From positions 12,580 through 17,760 of the forward strand of contig PLDE01000204.1 of assembly GCA_003135035.1 (NCBI GenBank): a stretch of 5,181 nucleotides of DNA, written 5' to 3'. The notes below the pieces were generated by a model, which ran no database searches, had not been told where the DNA came from, and saw only the letters and a program-made list of their open reading frames with translations. A program made the translations under genes and the position numbers. Shown one piece after another: positions 1 through 5,181 of this stretch; position 1 is the stretch's first letter, and each line of letters starts with the position of its first letter. This DNA comes from Candidatus Dormiibacterota bacterium. GTDB taxonomy: Bacteria > Chloroflexota > Dormibacteria > Aeolococcales > Bog-877.

Positions 1-459
1 GCGCTCGACGTCACCGTGCAGCGGGAGGTTCTCGAGCTGCTGCGACGGCTCAACCGCGACTCTCACATCTCGGTGGTTCTTATTTCCCATGACATCTCGG
101 TAGTGGCGTCACTGTGCCACCGCGTGTTGGTGATGTACGCGGGCCGGATCGTCGAGGAGCTCTTGGTGAAAGACCTGCTCCAGCGAGCGGCCCATCCCTA
201 CACCGTAGCGCTGCTCGCAGCCATCCCTGACATGAGAGTGGTGCGTGGTGAGCCTCTCTCTAGCATCCCTGGACGCCCGCCGGATCTTGACAAGCTCCCA
301 GCTGGGTGCCCGTTCGCCCCGCGCTGCTCTCGCGCCGACGCCACCTGTGAAGCGGAGCTACCTCCTCTGCGGGAACTGCGTGCCGGCCAGCGTGCGGCCT
401 GCTGGCATCCCGTCAATGTGGCCGAGGTCCCTGGCACCGCTCCCCTGGTCCAAGCGTGA
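1..459 (+). CDS. Oligopeptide/dipeptide ABC transporter ATP-binding protein, DppD/OppD type (3' part, 5' end outside the window)
   Basis: This is the C-terminal 152 residues of a cytoplasmic ATPase subunit that powers import of peptides or related small molecules. The reading frame is open from base 1, so the gene starts upstream and the internal ATG at 16 is not its start. The visible part begins with the ALDVTVQ segment (residues 1-7), the D-loop that follows Walker B in this family. The H-loop follows (LISHD, His30). Next is the C-terminal extension typical of oligopeptide ATPases, with HPYT (65-68), LLAAIP (71-76) and SIPGRPP (88-94). Four cysteines (103, 109, 116, 134; GCPFAPRC at 102-109) match the spacing of the cysteine motif that holds a [4Fe-4S] cluster in some OppD/DppD proteins. 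Walker A, the Q-loop and the signature motif are missing only because of the window edge. Its stop overlaps the start of the partner ATPase. The substrate is unknown. Confidence 0.95.
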   Translation, partial: ALDVTVQREVLELLRRLNRDSHISVVLISHDISVVASLCHRVLVMYAGRIVEELLVKDLLQRAAHPYTVALLAAIPDMRVVRGEPLSSIPGRPPDLDKLPAGCPFAPRCSRADATCEAELPPLRELRAGQRAACWHPVNVAEVPGTAPLVQA

Positions 460-1499
460 CTAGCGCTCTTCAGCTAGAGAATCTCACCATCGCGTTCGGG
501 CGCGGCCGCAACCGCGTCGTGGCCGTCCAGGGGGTGGATCTCCGGGTAGAGCCGGGCGAGGTGGTGGGCTTGGTCGGAGAGTCGGGCTCGGGAAAGTCAA
601 CCATCGCTCGCGCCGTGGTCGGGCTTGTCCAGCCCGCGGCAGGCCGCGTCCTGGTGGCGGGCCACAACATCCGGAACTCTCGGCGTGGCCGGATCTCACG
701 CTCAGAGCTGGCCAGCCTAGCGCAGATGGTCTTCCAGGACCCGTACTCCTCGCTTGATCCCAGGATGTCGGTGGCGCGCACGATCGACGAGGCCTTGCGC
801 TATGGCCGTCGGGGTTTGAGTCGGGCGGAGCGGCAGCGCGAGGTGATGCGCTTGCTGGAGACGGTAACCCTCGACGGCGCTTACGCCGATCGGATGCCCT
901 CGCAATTGTCAGGGGGACAAAGGCAACGGGTCGCCATTGCGAGATCGTTGGCCGTCCGACCCAAGCTGCTGATCGCCGACGAGGTGACCGCCGCTCTAGA
1001 CGTCTCGGTCCAGGCCCAGATCCTCAACCTTTTGCGCACAATCCAGCGTGCGGAGGGATTGTCGATGTTGTTCATTTCGCACAACCTCTCCATGGTGCGG
1101 TATCTGAGCGACCGGATTGCGGTCATGTACATGGGTGAGATCGTCGAGGTTGGACCGAGCGAGGAACTGGTGCGGTCGCCCACTCATCCATACACCAAAG
1201 TGCTCTTGGCAGCCGTGCCTAAACTGGCGGGTGATGAGGTCGATGAGATGTGGTTGCCGGTGGGAGAGACTGCCGACCCACGACACCCTCCGCAAGGCTG
1301 TCGCTTCCATCCCCGCTGCCCCGTGGGCCCCGGGATTCGGTCTGGCCGCGAGCTGTGCCAGACCCTGGATCCACGCGAGGACGCATCACTCCGACCGCAT
1401 TCTGCGGCCTGCCACTTCCCCCTCAAGAGCGACGAGCCGGCGCCGGCTCGAGCTGCCACCCATTTCGATAGAGCGGACCTTAGTAGGAGGAAGAGCTGA
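456..1499 (+). CDS. Oligopeptide/dipeptide ABC transporter ATP-binding protein, DppF/OppF type
   Basis: This is a complete 347-residue ATPase, the second nucleotide-binding subunit of the same importer. All ABC motifs are present: Walker A GESGSGKST (41-49), Q-loop Gln94 in VFQDPYSSLDPR, signature LSGGQRQRVA (151-160), Walker B LLIADE (171-176, catalytic Glu176), D-loop ALDVSVQ (180-186) and H-loop His209 in FISHN. After Glu176 the usual Pro-Thr-Ser reads Val-Thr-Ala, a conservative variant. The C-terminal peptide-transporter extension has THPYT (243-247) and cysteines 282, 288, 301 and 319, again in the [4Fe-4S]-type spacing. The last 25 or so residues are an Ala/Arg-rich tail with no recognised domain. 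The GTG start at 456 overlaps the upstream TGA (GTGA). No clear Shine-Dalgarno precedes it, which suggests translational coupling to the first ATPase. Family membership is secure; the transported substrate is not known. Confidence 0.96.
   Translation: MTSALQLENLTIAFGRGRNRVVAVQGVDLRVEPGEVVGLVGESGSGKSTIARAVVGLVQPAAGRVLVAGHNIRNSRRGRISRSELASLAQMVFQDPYSSLDPRMSVARTIDEALRYGRRGLSRAERQREVMRLLETVTLDGAYADRMPSQLSGGQRQRVAIARSLAVRPKLLIADEVTAALDVSVQAQILNLLRTIQRAEGLSMLFISHNLSMVRYLSDRIAVMYMGEIVEVGPSEELVRSPTHPYTKVLLAAVPKLAGDEVDEMWLPVGETADPRHPPQGCRFHPRCPVGPGIRSGRELCQTLDPREDASLRPHSAACHFPLKSDEPAPARAATHFDRADLSRRKS
1433..1450. repeat. 18-bp perfect palindrome near the 3' end of the second ATPase gene
   Basis: CGAGCCGGCGCCGGCTCG reads the same on both strands, with its centre between 1441 and 1442. 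It lies in the codons for the Glu-Pro-Ala-Pro-Ala-Arg part of the ATPase tail, about 52 bases before the start of the oxidoreductase gene. In RNA it could fold as a 7-bp G+C stem with a GCGC loop. No T-run follows, so it is not a standard terminator. It might be an operator, an RNA processing hairpin, or an accident of GC-rich Ala/Pro codons. Confidence 0.5.
1485..1490 (+). promoter_or_regulatory. Ribosome binding site of the LLM oxidoreductase gene
   Basis: AGGAGG is a full-strength Shine-Dalgarno match inside the last codons of the upstream ATPase gene. It lies 12 bases before the ATG at 1503, slightly longer than the usual spacing, and supports that ATG as the start. Confidence 0.75.
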
Positions 1500-1502
1500 G
1501 CC

Positions 1503-2540
1503 ATGAAATTCGGAGCAGCGCTGCCGACCTGCGTTGAAGGGATGGTGTACCCCCTCCCTTTCGCGGGACCCCATGAGATTCTCGACGTGGCCCGCCAAGC
1601 CGAGGACCTCGGCTACCACTCCGTGCTAGCCAACGATCACTTCAGCACCCAGGCCTACGTGCGGAACACCCACTCCGTGCCGCCCAACTACTACGACCCC
1701 TTAATGATTCTCTCCGCCTGCGCCCTGGTCACGCAGCGGATCCAGCTGATGACCGGTGTGGTGGTGTTGCCAATCCGGGACCCCGCCGTGCTGGCCAAGC
1801 AGGCAGCCACCCTAGACCATCTGAGCCGGGGTCGGGTTGCCATAGGGGTGGGCGTGGGCGCGTACCGCGAGGAGTTCGAAGCGATGCGGCCCCAGTGGCG
1901 CGGGGTTCGTCGCTCCCAGCTGATGGACGAGGGCCTAGCTTGTCTAATCGCCCTCTTTTCGCAGCGTGACGCGACCGTCGCTGGCAGCTACTACGGGCTC
2001 GATCATGTGGAGATGTATCCAAAGCCGGTGCAGCTGCCACTGCCGATTTACTCTTGCGGAAACGCTCCGGCCACCATTGAGCGGGCTGCCCGCCACTGCC
2101 AAGGTTGGATGCCGGCCGGATTGGGAGCGGATCGGCTGCGCGCCGGAGTTGCCACCCTGACGGCCTTGGCCGAAGAAGCTGGACGGGATCCCGACAGCAT
2201 TTCGGTGGCACCCCAGCTGGTCGTCTGTCTGGGGCAGACCGAGGCGGCCGCTGGCGCAACCTTCGAGGCGTCAGGGGTGTACAAACACCTTATATCCCTG
2301 CGGCGGGCGACACTGCGCCACATCGACTTGGACGCCTACCGCGTGGTCAACCTTATCGGCACTCCAGCGGACGTCTGCGATCGTATCGGCACCTACCAGG
2401 CCGCAGGAGCGGATCACCTACCGGGTCTGATCTTTGTGGCTAACTCACTGACTGAATTGCAGGAGCAGATGTCCTGGTTCGCCCGTGACGTGATCGCCCA
2501 GTTCCCAACGCCCGGGCAACTCCAGAGGGCAGAAGGGTGA
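1503..2540 (+). CDS. LLM-family (luciferase-like) flavin/F420-dependent oxidoreductase
   Basis: This cytoplasmic TIM-barrel protein of 345 residues is the normal length for the bacterial luciferase-like family, whose members use F420 or FMN for oxidation, reduction or monooxygenation of small molecules. The N-terminal strand MKFGAALPT is typical. It is followed by the ARQAEDLGYHSVLANDHF block (30-47), the family's 'A..aE..G..s....DH' motif. The most conserved block is at 85-128: GVVVLPIRDP, LAKQAATLDHLSRGR, then GVGVGAYREEF. YPKPVQLPLPIY (172-183) and GTPADVCDRIGTYQAAGADH (286-305) are the usual C-terminal barrel elements. The ATG at 1503 follows the upstream stop by 3 bases and has a strong ribosome site. 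Sequence alone does not separate F420 from FMN use; F420 is favoured only because this style is common in actinobacterial F420 enzymes. Its position between importer and hydrolases suggests a catabolic redox step on the imported compound. Confidence 0.93.
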   Translation: MKFGAALPTCVEGMVYPLPFAGPHEILDVARQAEDLGYHSVLANDHFSTQAYVRNTHSVPPNYYDPLMILSACALVTQRIQLMTGVVVLPIRDPAVLAKQAATLDHLSRGRVAIGVGVGAYREEFEAMRPQWRGVRRSQLMDEGLACLIALFSQRDATVAGSYYGLDHVEMYPKPVQLPLPIYSCGNAPATIERAARHCQGWMPAGLGADRLRAGVATLTALAEEAGRDPDSISVAPQLVVCLGQTEAAAGATFEASGVYKHLISLRRATLRHIDLDAYRVVNLIGTPADVCDRIGTYQAAGADHLPGLIFVANSLTELQEQMSWFARDVIAQFPTPGQLQRAEG

Positions 2541-2570
2541 CAAGTGGAGAGCCCATGAGCCAGACGCGAC

Positions 2571-2576
2571 AAGGAG
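2571..2576 (+). promoter_or_regulatory. Ribosome binding site deciding the amidohydrolase start
   Basis: AAGGAG lies 5 bases before the ATG at 2582. This is better than the signal before the in-frame GTG at 2537 (AAGG directly adjacent). It also beats the signal before the ATG at 2555 (GGAGAG, about 4 bases away). It favours 2582 as the main start. Confidence 0.65.
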
Positions 2577-2581
2577 ATCAA

Positions 2582-3850
2582 ATGAGCAGAACGGTGATCA
2601 GCGGCGCTCGGGTTTTCGATGGCGAAAGTGACGACATCCAGGTGGCGGACGTGGTCCTTTCGGGCGGTCGTATCGTCGACGTTGGGTTGGATCTGGACGG
2701 GGACGTGCGGGTAGACGCGAGCGGCCTCACGGTCCTGCCAGGTTTGATCGACGCCCACGTGCATCTTATGTTGACGAGCCTTGACATGATGAAGATGCTC
2801 AACCGGCCCTTCTCCTACAACTTCTTTGTCGCGCTGCAACATCTTCGGGTTACCCTCGACTGCGGAATAACCACCGTCCGGGACGCCTCCGGAGCTGACC
2901 GGGGAATACAGTCCGCCCAGGCAGACGGCGTGATCGAGGGACCCCGAATCCAGATTTCCGTGATCGCGCTCAGCCAAACCGGTGGACACGGAGACCGTTG
3001 GGTTCCGAGTGGCAACTTCCTTGATGTGGTGCCGCCCTATCCGGGCCGACCAAGCGCGATCGTTGACGGCCCCGACGAGATGCGTCGCAAGGTTCGCGAG
3101 CTGGTGAGGGCCGGCGCCAACGTGATCAAGGTCAACACCTCCGGAGGCGTCTTTTCGCCCACGGACAATCCCAGTCACGGCCACTTCCGCGACATCGAGC
3201 TGGAGGTAGAAGTCGAGGAGGCCGAGGCGGCGGGCATCTACGCCATGGCCCACGCGATTGGCAATGCGGGCATCAAGAGTGCGGTAAGGGCGGGGATACG
3301 CTCCATTGAGCACGGCAACGAACTGGACGACGAGGCTATCGAGATGATGCTGGCCAAAGGCACCTGGCTGGTACCGACCTTGGGAGTGCTTGACTTCATC
3401 ATCGCTACCGCCGAGCAAGGCGCGAGCCTTCCGGAGGCCATCCTCACCAAGGCGTACCACGCTCGCGAAGCCAAGCGTGACACCTTCCGGAAGGCTGCCG
3501 AGGCCGGCGTGCGCATCGCGATGGGGAGCGACTCTGCCGCTGAAGCTCACGGCAACAACCTTATCGAGCTGCGATTGATGCACGAACAGGGACTGGCGCC
3601 CATCGACTGCCTGCGAGCAGCCACCTCGTCAGCCGCCAAGCTGATGCGACTTGAGGATGAGATCGGTCGGGTAGCACCGGGCATGCACGCCGACCTGACC
3701 CTAATCGAAGGTGATCCCTTCGACTTCGCAGCCTACCCGTCCAACGTGACGGCCGTCTATCAGGGTGGCCGCCTCGTCCGAGGTGGTCAGCCAGCAAGTA
3801 AGAACTCTCCGGAAATCTCCCCTAAAGGAGTAGCGAATGCAACTCTCTAG
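2582..3850 (+). CDS. Metal-dependent amidohydrolase, cog1228 type (prolidase/imidazolonepropionase-like)
   Basis: This 422-residue amidohydrolase-superfamily enzyme hydrolyses a C-N bond, probably an amide or peptide bond, in the cytoplasm; no signal peptide is visible. The N-terminal beta-sandwich strand is TVISGARVFDG (4-14). The metal-site series is complete: HxH in LIDAHVHL (His59, His61), Lys183 in VIKV (the carbamylated bridging lysine of the family), His224 (MAHA), His244 (SIEHG) and Asp317 (GSDS). TGGHGD (133-138) and FSPTD (191-195) are further family features. The C-terminal barrel-to-sandwich part has IGRVAPGMHADLTLIEGDP (361-379). Some characterised cog1228 enzymes are prolidases or Xaa-Arg/Lys dipeptidases, others imidazolonepropionases, so the exact substrate is open. 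The start at 2582 is chosen from the ribosome site and because family homology begins there. In-frame starts at 2537 (overlapping the upstream stop) and 2555 would add 15 or 9 unremarkable residues. The stop lies 14 bases inside the next gene. Confidence 0.93.
   Translation: MSRTVISGARVFDGESDDIQVADVVLSGGRIVDVGLDLDGDVRVDASGLTVLPGLIDAHVHLMLTSLDMMKMLNRPFSYNFFVALQHLRVTLDCGITTVRDASGADRGIQSAQADGVIEGPRIQISVIALSQTGGHGDRWVPSGNFLDVVPPYPGRPSAIVDGPDEMRRKVRELVRAGANVIKVNTSGGVFSPTDNPSHGHFRDIELEVEVEEAEAAGIYAMAHAIGNAGIKSAVRAGIRSIEHGNELDDEAIEMMLAKGTWLVPTLGVLDFIIATAEQGASLPEAILTKAYHAREAKRDTFRKAAEAGVRIAMGSDSAAEAHGNNLIELRLMHEQGLAPIDCLRAATSSAAKLMRLEDEIGRVAPGMHADLTLIEGDPFDFAAYPSNVTAVYQGGRLVRGGQPASKNSPEISPKGVANATL
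3824..3830 (+). promoter_or_regulatory. Ribosome binding site of the M24 hydrolase gene
   Basis: AAAGGAG sits 6 bases before the ATG at 3837, inside the last codons of the amidohydrolase gene. It is well placed and fixes the start of the M24 gene, so the 14-base overlap between the two genes is probably real. Confidence 0.8.
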
Positions 3851-5024
3851 TGTTGAAGGTCGACGGCGTCACCAAGCGATCCAGGCCATGCTCGAGCAAC
3901 GAGGCTACGACGCCTTCGTGGTCCTGGCACCGAGTAACTTCCTCTACGTGACCAACTTTCCCTTAGACGTCGATCCTTGGGAGCGACCCATTGCAGCGAT
4001 TTTTCCCCGTGAGGGAGAGCCCATCCTGATCATGCATGAGCTCTCGACAATCTCCTTTTCACTCACCTGTCGCCTGGAGACCTGCTGGGTGCGCTCAGCG
4101 GAGTTCTACGTGGAGCACCCTTCCCTAAATGGGCGAAAGTACTTTGTCCACGAGTGGGATCGACTCTTTGCGATGGTGCTGGAGAGGCTCGGACTGGAGC
4201 GGCGGAACTTGGCCTTCGATGCACTTCAGCTCATTCCTCCCGGGGTACGGGAGCGGCTACCCTTCGCTACTTTCACCGCTGAACCTGATCTGCTCCACCG
4301 CTTGCGCATGGTCAAATCCCGAGAGGAGCTGGCTTTGATGCGCGCCTGCGGGGAGGCAACTGACTGGGCGCAAGGCCACTTCCATGACTTGCTCTCAGAT
4401 GGGGAGTATCTCAAGGATGTCTGTTTGGAGACAAACCGTCGACTCGGCCACTTCCTGGTCGAACGTTACCCGGAGTCGCAGTTTCGCCCTATGGTCGAGG
4501 GGAGCTGCGGAGCGGTGAGCGCGTCGCCGCACCATGCTGGTGCGGGGTCGGGTATGAAGCTCCACCGCGGGGACAACGTGGTCAATTTCATTGCAGTAGT
4601 GATGAATGGCTACTTCGTGGAGAACGAAAGGACTTACTTCGTGGGCACGGCCGACGCCGCCCAGCGGGAGTACTTCGACGTTATGCTGGCCGCCCACCAG
4701 GCGGCGCTGGCGATGATGGTCGAAGGTCAGCGCATATCGGATATCGACTCAGCTGCACAGACGGTGATCGAGCGCGCCGGTTATGGAGCTCACATCCTCC
4801 ATCGCTCCGGGCATGGGATGGGGATAGGTGGCCACGAGTACCCGGTGGACATGAGCTTCAATCACGATCCCCTGTTAGCGGGCATGGTGATCTCGTGCGA
4901 GCCCGCGATCTATGTTGAGGACGTGGGCGGGTTCCGCCACTCCAACTCGGTTGCCGTCGGCTCCACGGAGCCTAGCCTACTGACCCAATCTGCGATCAAC
5001 TTCGAAGCCATGCTGGTGCCATGA
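3837..5024 (+). CDS. M24-fold (creatinase/Xaa-Pro peptidase-like) hydrolase with an atypical metal site
   Basis: This 395-residue cytoplasmic protein has the two-domain pita-bread layout. A creatinase-type N-terminal domain (about 14-150, with YDAFVVLAPSNFLYVTNF at 24-41) is joined by the linker LRMVKSREELALMR (156-169) to the M24 catalytic domain (about 165-375). Visible catalytic-domain motifs are SASPHH (228-233), RGDNVVNF (244-251), NGYFVENERTYFVG (257-270), HRSGHGMGIGGHE (322-334), CEPAIYV (354-360) and GGFRHSNSVAV (364-374). Aligned by hand with metal-dependent M24 enzymes, the ligands Asp, Asp, His, Glu, Glu read Phe251, Glu262, His326, Glu355, Ser369, so only two are kept. The Glu264-Arg-Thr signature resembles creatinase, which works without metal. 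The family call is firm. Activity as a proline peptidase is doubtful; a creatinase-like amidinohydrolase or amidase acting on the operon's substrate is an alternative. It is the last gene of the plus-strand operon. Confidence 0.92.
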   Translation: MQLSSVEGRRRHQAIQAMLEQRGYDAFVVLAPSNFLYVTNFPLDVDPWERPIAAIFPREGEPILIMHELSTISFSLTCRLETCWVRSAEFYVEHPSLNGRKYFVHEWDRLFAMVLERLGLERRNLAFDALQLIPPGVRERLPFATFTAEPDLLHRLRMVKSREELALMRACGEATDWAQGHFHDLLSDGEYLKDVCLETNRRLGHFLVERYPESQFRPMVEGSCGAVSASPHHAGAGSGMKLHRGDNVVNFIAVVMNGYFVENERTYFVGTADAAQREYFDVMLAAHQAALAMMVEGQRISDIDSAAQTVIERAGYGAHILHRSGHGMGIGGHEYPVDMSFNHDPLLAGMVISCEPAIYVEDVGGFRHSNSVAVGSTEPSLLTQSAINFEAMLVP

Positions 5025-5031
5025 CCGGGTA

Positions 5032-5052
5032 GCTACTTTCCGAGGGAGTAGC
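5032..5052. terminator. Weak hairpin at the convergent gene ends
   Basis: GCTACT (5032-5037) and AGTAGC (5047-5052) are perfect inverted copies. Inner C-G and G-T pairs could extend the stem to about 9 bp with a 3-base loop. The hairpin lies just past the M24 stop and covers the stop codon of the opposing gene, where a shared bidirectional terminator would be expected. No T-run follows on either strand, so the call is tentative. Confidence 0.22.
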
Positions 5053-5181
5053 CGCCATCCACCGTCAACACCTGCCCGGTAACGAATGCGGAAGAGGGAG
5101 CGGCGAGAAAGACCACCGCCTGGGCCACGTCGGCTGGCTTACCCCAGCGGCCCAGCGGTGTTCGGCCGGTCACGGCCTCAG
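5033..5181 (-). CDS. Short-chain dehydrogenase/reductase (SDR), C-terminal part (5' end outside the window)
   Basis: Reading the minus strand from the window edge gives 48 residues ending in a TAG at 5035-5033. They form the standard C-terminus of classical SDR oxidoreductases, NAD(P)-dependent Rossmann-fold enzymes. [12 protein letters not shown] is followed by the helix [16 protein letters not shown], then [12 protein letters not shown] at the end. The catalytic Ser-Tyr-Lys residues and the cofactor-binding TGxxxGxG lie outside the window. The substrate cannot be told; many such proteins are annotated as 3-oxoacyl-ACP reductase or glucose dehydrogenase by default. It faces the M24 gene with 8 bases between stop codons, so it belongs to a separate transcription unit and need not share the operon's function. 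Confidence 0.9.
   Translation of the reverse strand, partial: EAVTGRTPLGRWGKPADVAQAVVFLAAPSSAFVTGQVLTVDGGYSLGK

Noticed and set aside
957..1010. Val-Thr-Ala in place of Pro-Thr-Ser after the Walker B glutamate of the second ATPase, as a sign of an inactive subunit
   Set aside because: Catalytic Glu176, Walker A, the Q-loop, the signature and the H-loop histidine are all intact. This position varies in working ATPases of the family.
1117..1506. Plus-strand open frame of 129 codons overlapping the end of the second ATPase gene
   Set aside because: It is in another frame of a gene whose cysteine motif and HPYT motif are clear. Its product is Arg/Trp/Cys-rich and shows no family features.
1729..2259. 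Minus-strand open frame of 176 codons opposite the oxidoreductase gene
   Set aside because: The product is Arg/Pro/Ser-rich with no motif, and it lies wholly opposite a well-conserved coding region.
2541..2581. Possible internal promoter in the short gap before the amidohydrolase gene
   Set aside because: No paired -35/-10 elements are visible. The stretch is short, stays in frame with the downstream gene and is best explained as leader with a ribosome site.
2414..3583. Long open frame of 389 codons on the minus strand, antisense to the amidohydrolase gene and the end of the oxidoreductase gene
   Set aside because: The plus strand here encodes complete amidohydrolase metal motifs and the conserved oxidoreductase C-terminus. 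The antisense product shows no recognisable domain, and GC-rich codon bias commonly keeps such shadow frames open.
4527..4545. Perfect 8-bp inverted repeat with a 3-base loop (CCGCACCA / TGGTGCGG) inside the M24 gene
   Set aside because: It falls on the conserved PHH active-site codons. An 8-bp stem somewhere in 5 kb of GC-rich coding DNA is not surprising, no T-run follows, and it is deep inside a gene.
1..5181. Search for tRNA or rRNA genes, CRISPR arrays, insertion sequences, riboswitches and long direct repeats
   Set aside because: Coding sequence fills nearly the whole window with gaps of at most about 41 bases. I saw no repeat-spacer pattern, transposase, terminal inverted repeats or conserved RNA motif.

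Overview
The window is G+C-rich DNA (roughly 60-65% by eye). It has very short gene spacing, a GTG start, a member of the luciferase-like (LLM) F420/flavin oxidoreductase family, and oligopeptide-type ABC ATPases. This fits a high-GC bacterium rich in F420-type oxidoreductases, such as an actinobacterium or possibly a chloroflexote. That assignment is inferred from style and gene content; nothing here is diagnostic of a taxon.

Five genes run head to tail on the plus strand and almost certainly form one transcription unit. (1) 1-459 is the 3' part of a Dpp/OppD-type ABC ATPase. (2) 456-1499 is a complete Dpp/OppF-type partner ATPase that overlaps it by 4 bases. (3) 1503-2540 is an LLM-family oxidoreductase. 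(4) About 2582-3850 is a cog1228-type metal-dependent amidohydrolase (prolidase/imidazolonepropionase-like). (5) 3837-5024 is an M24 (creatinase/Xaa-Pro peptidase fold) hydrolase that overlaps gene 4 by 14 bases. On the minus strand, 5033-5181 holds the C-terminal end of a short-chain dehydrogenase/reductase (SDR), converging on gene 5 with only 8 bases between the two stop codons. No stretch above about 45 bases lacks a gene, and no convincing promoter was seen; the operon promoter must lie upstream of the window.

Read together, the operon looks like uptake plus breakdown of a small peptide-like or amide-bearing compound. The two ATPases would energise a peptide/nickel-type importer whose permeases and binding protein should lie upstream. 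The LLM enzyme would do an oxidation or reduction, and two unrelated hydrolases would cleave C-N (amide or amidine) bonds. The substrate cannot be read from the sequence.

The most unusual point is the M24 protein. It keeps the fold motifs, the PHH histidine and the GHG histidine, but by my hand alignment three of the five canonical dinuclear-metal ligands are replaced (Phe251, Glu262, Ser369). It also carries an 'ERT' signature like that of the metal-free enzyme creatinase. It is therefore probably not an ordinary Xaa-Pro metallopeptidase. A second item is an 18-bp perfect palindrome near the 3' end of gene 2.
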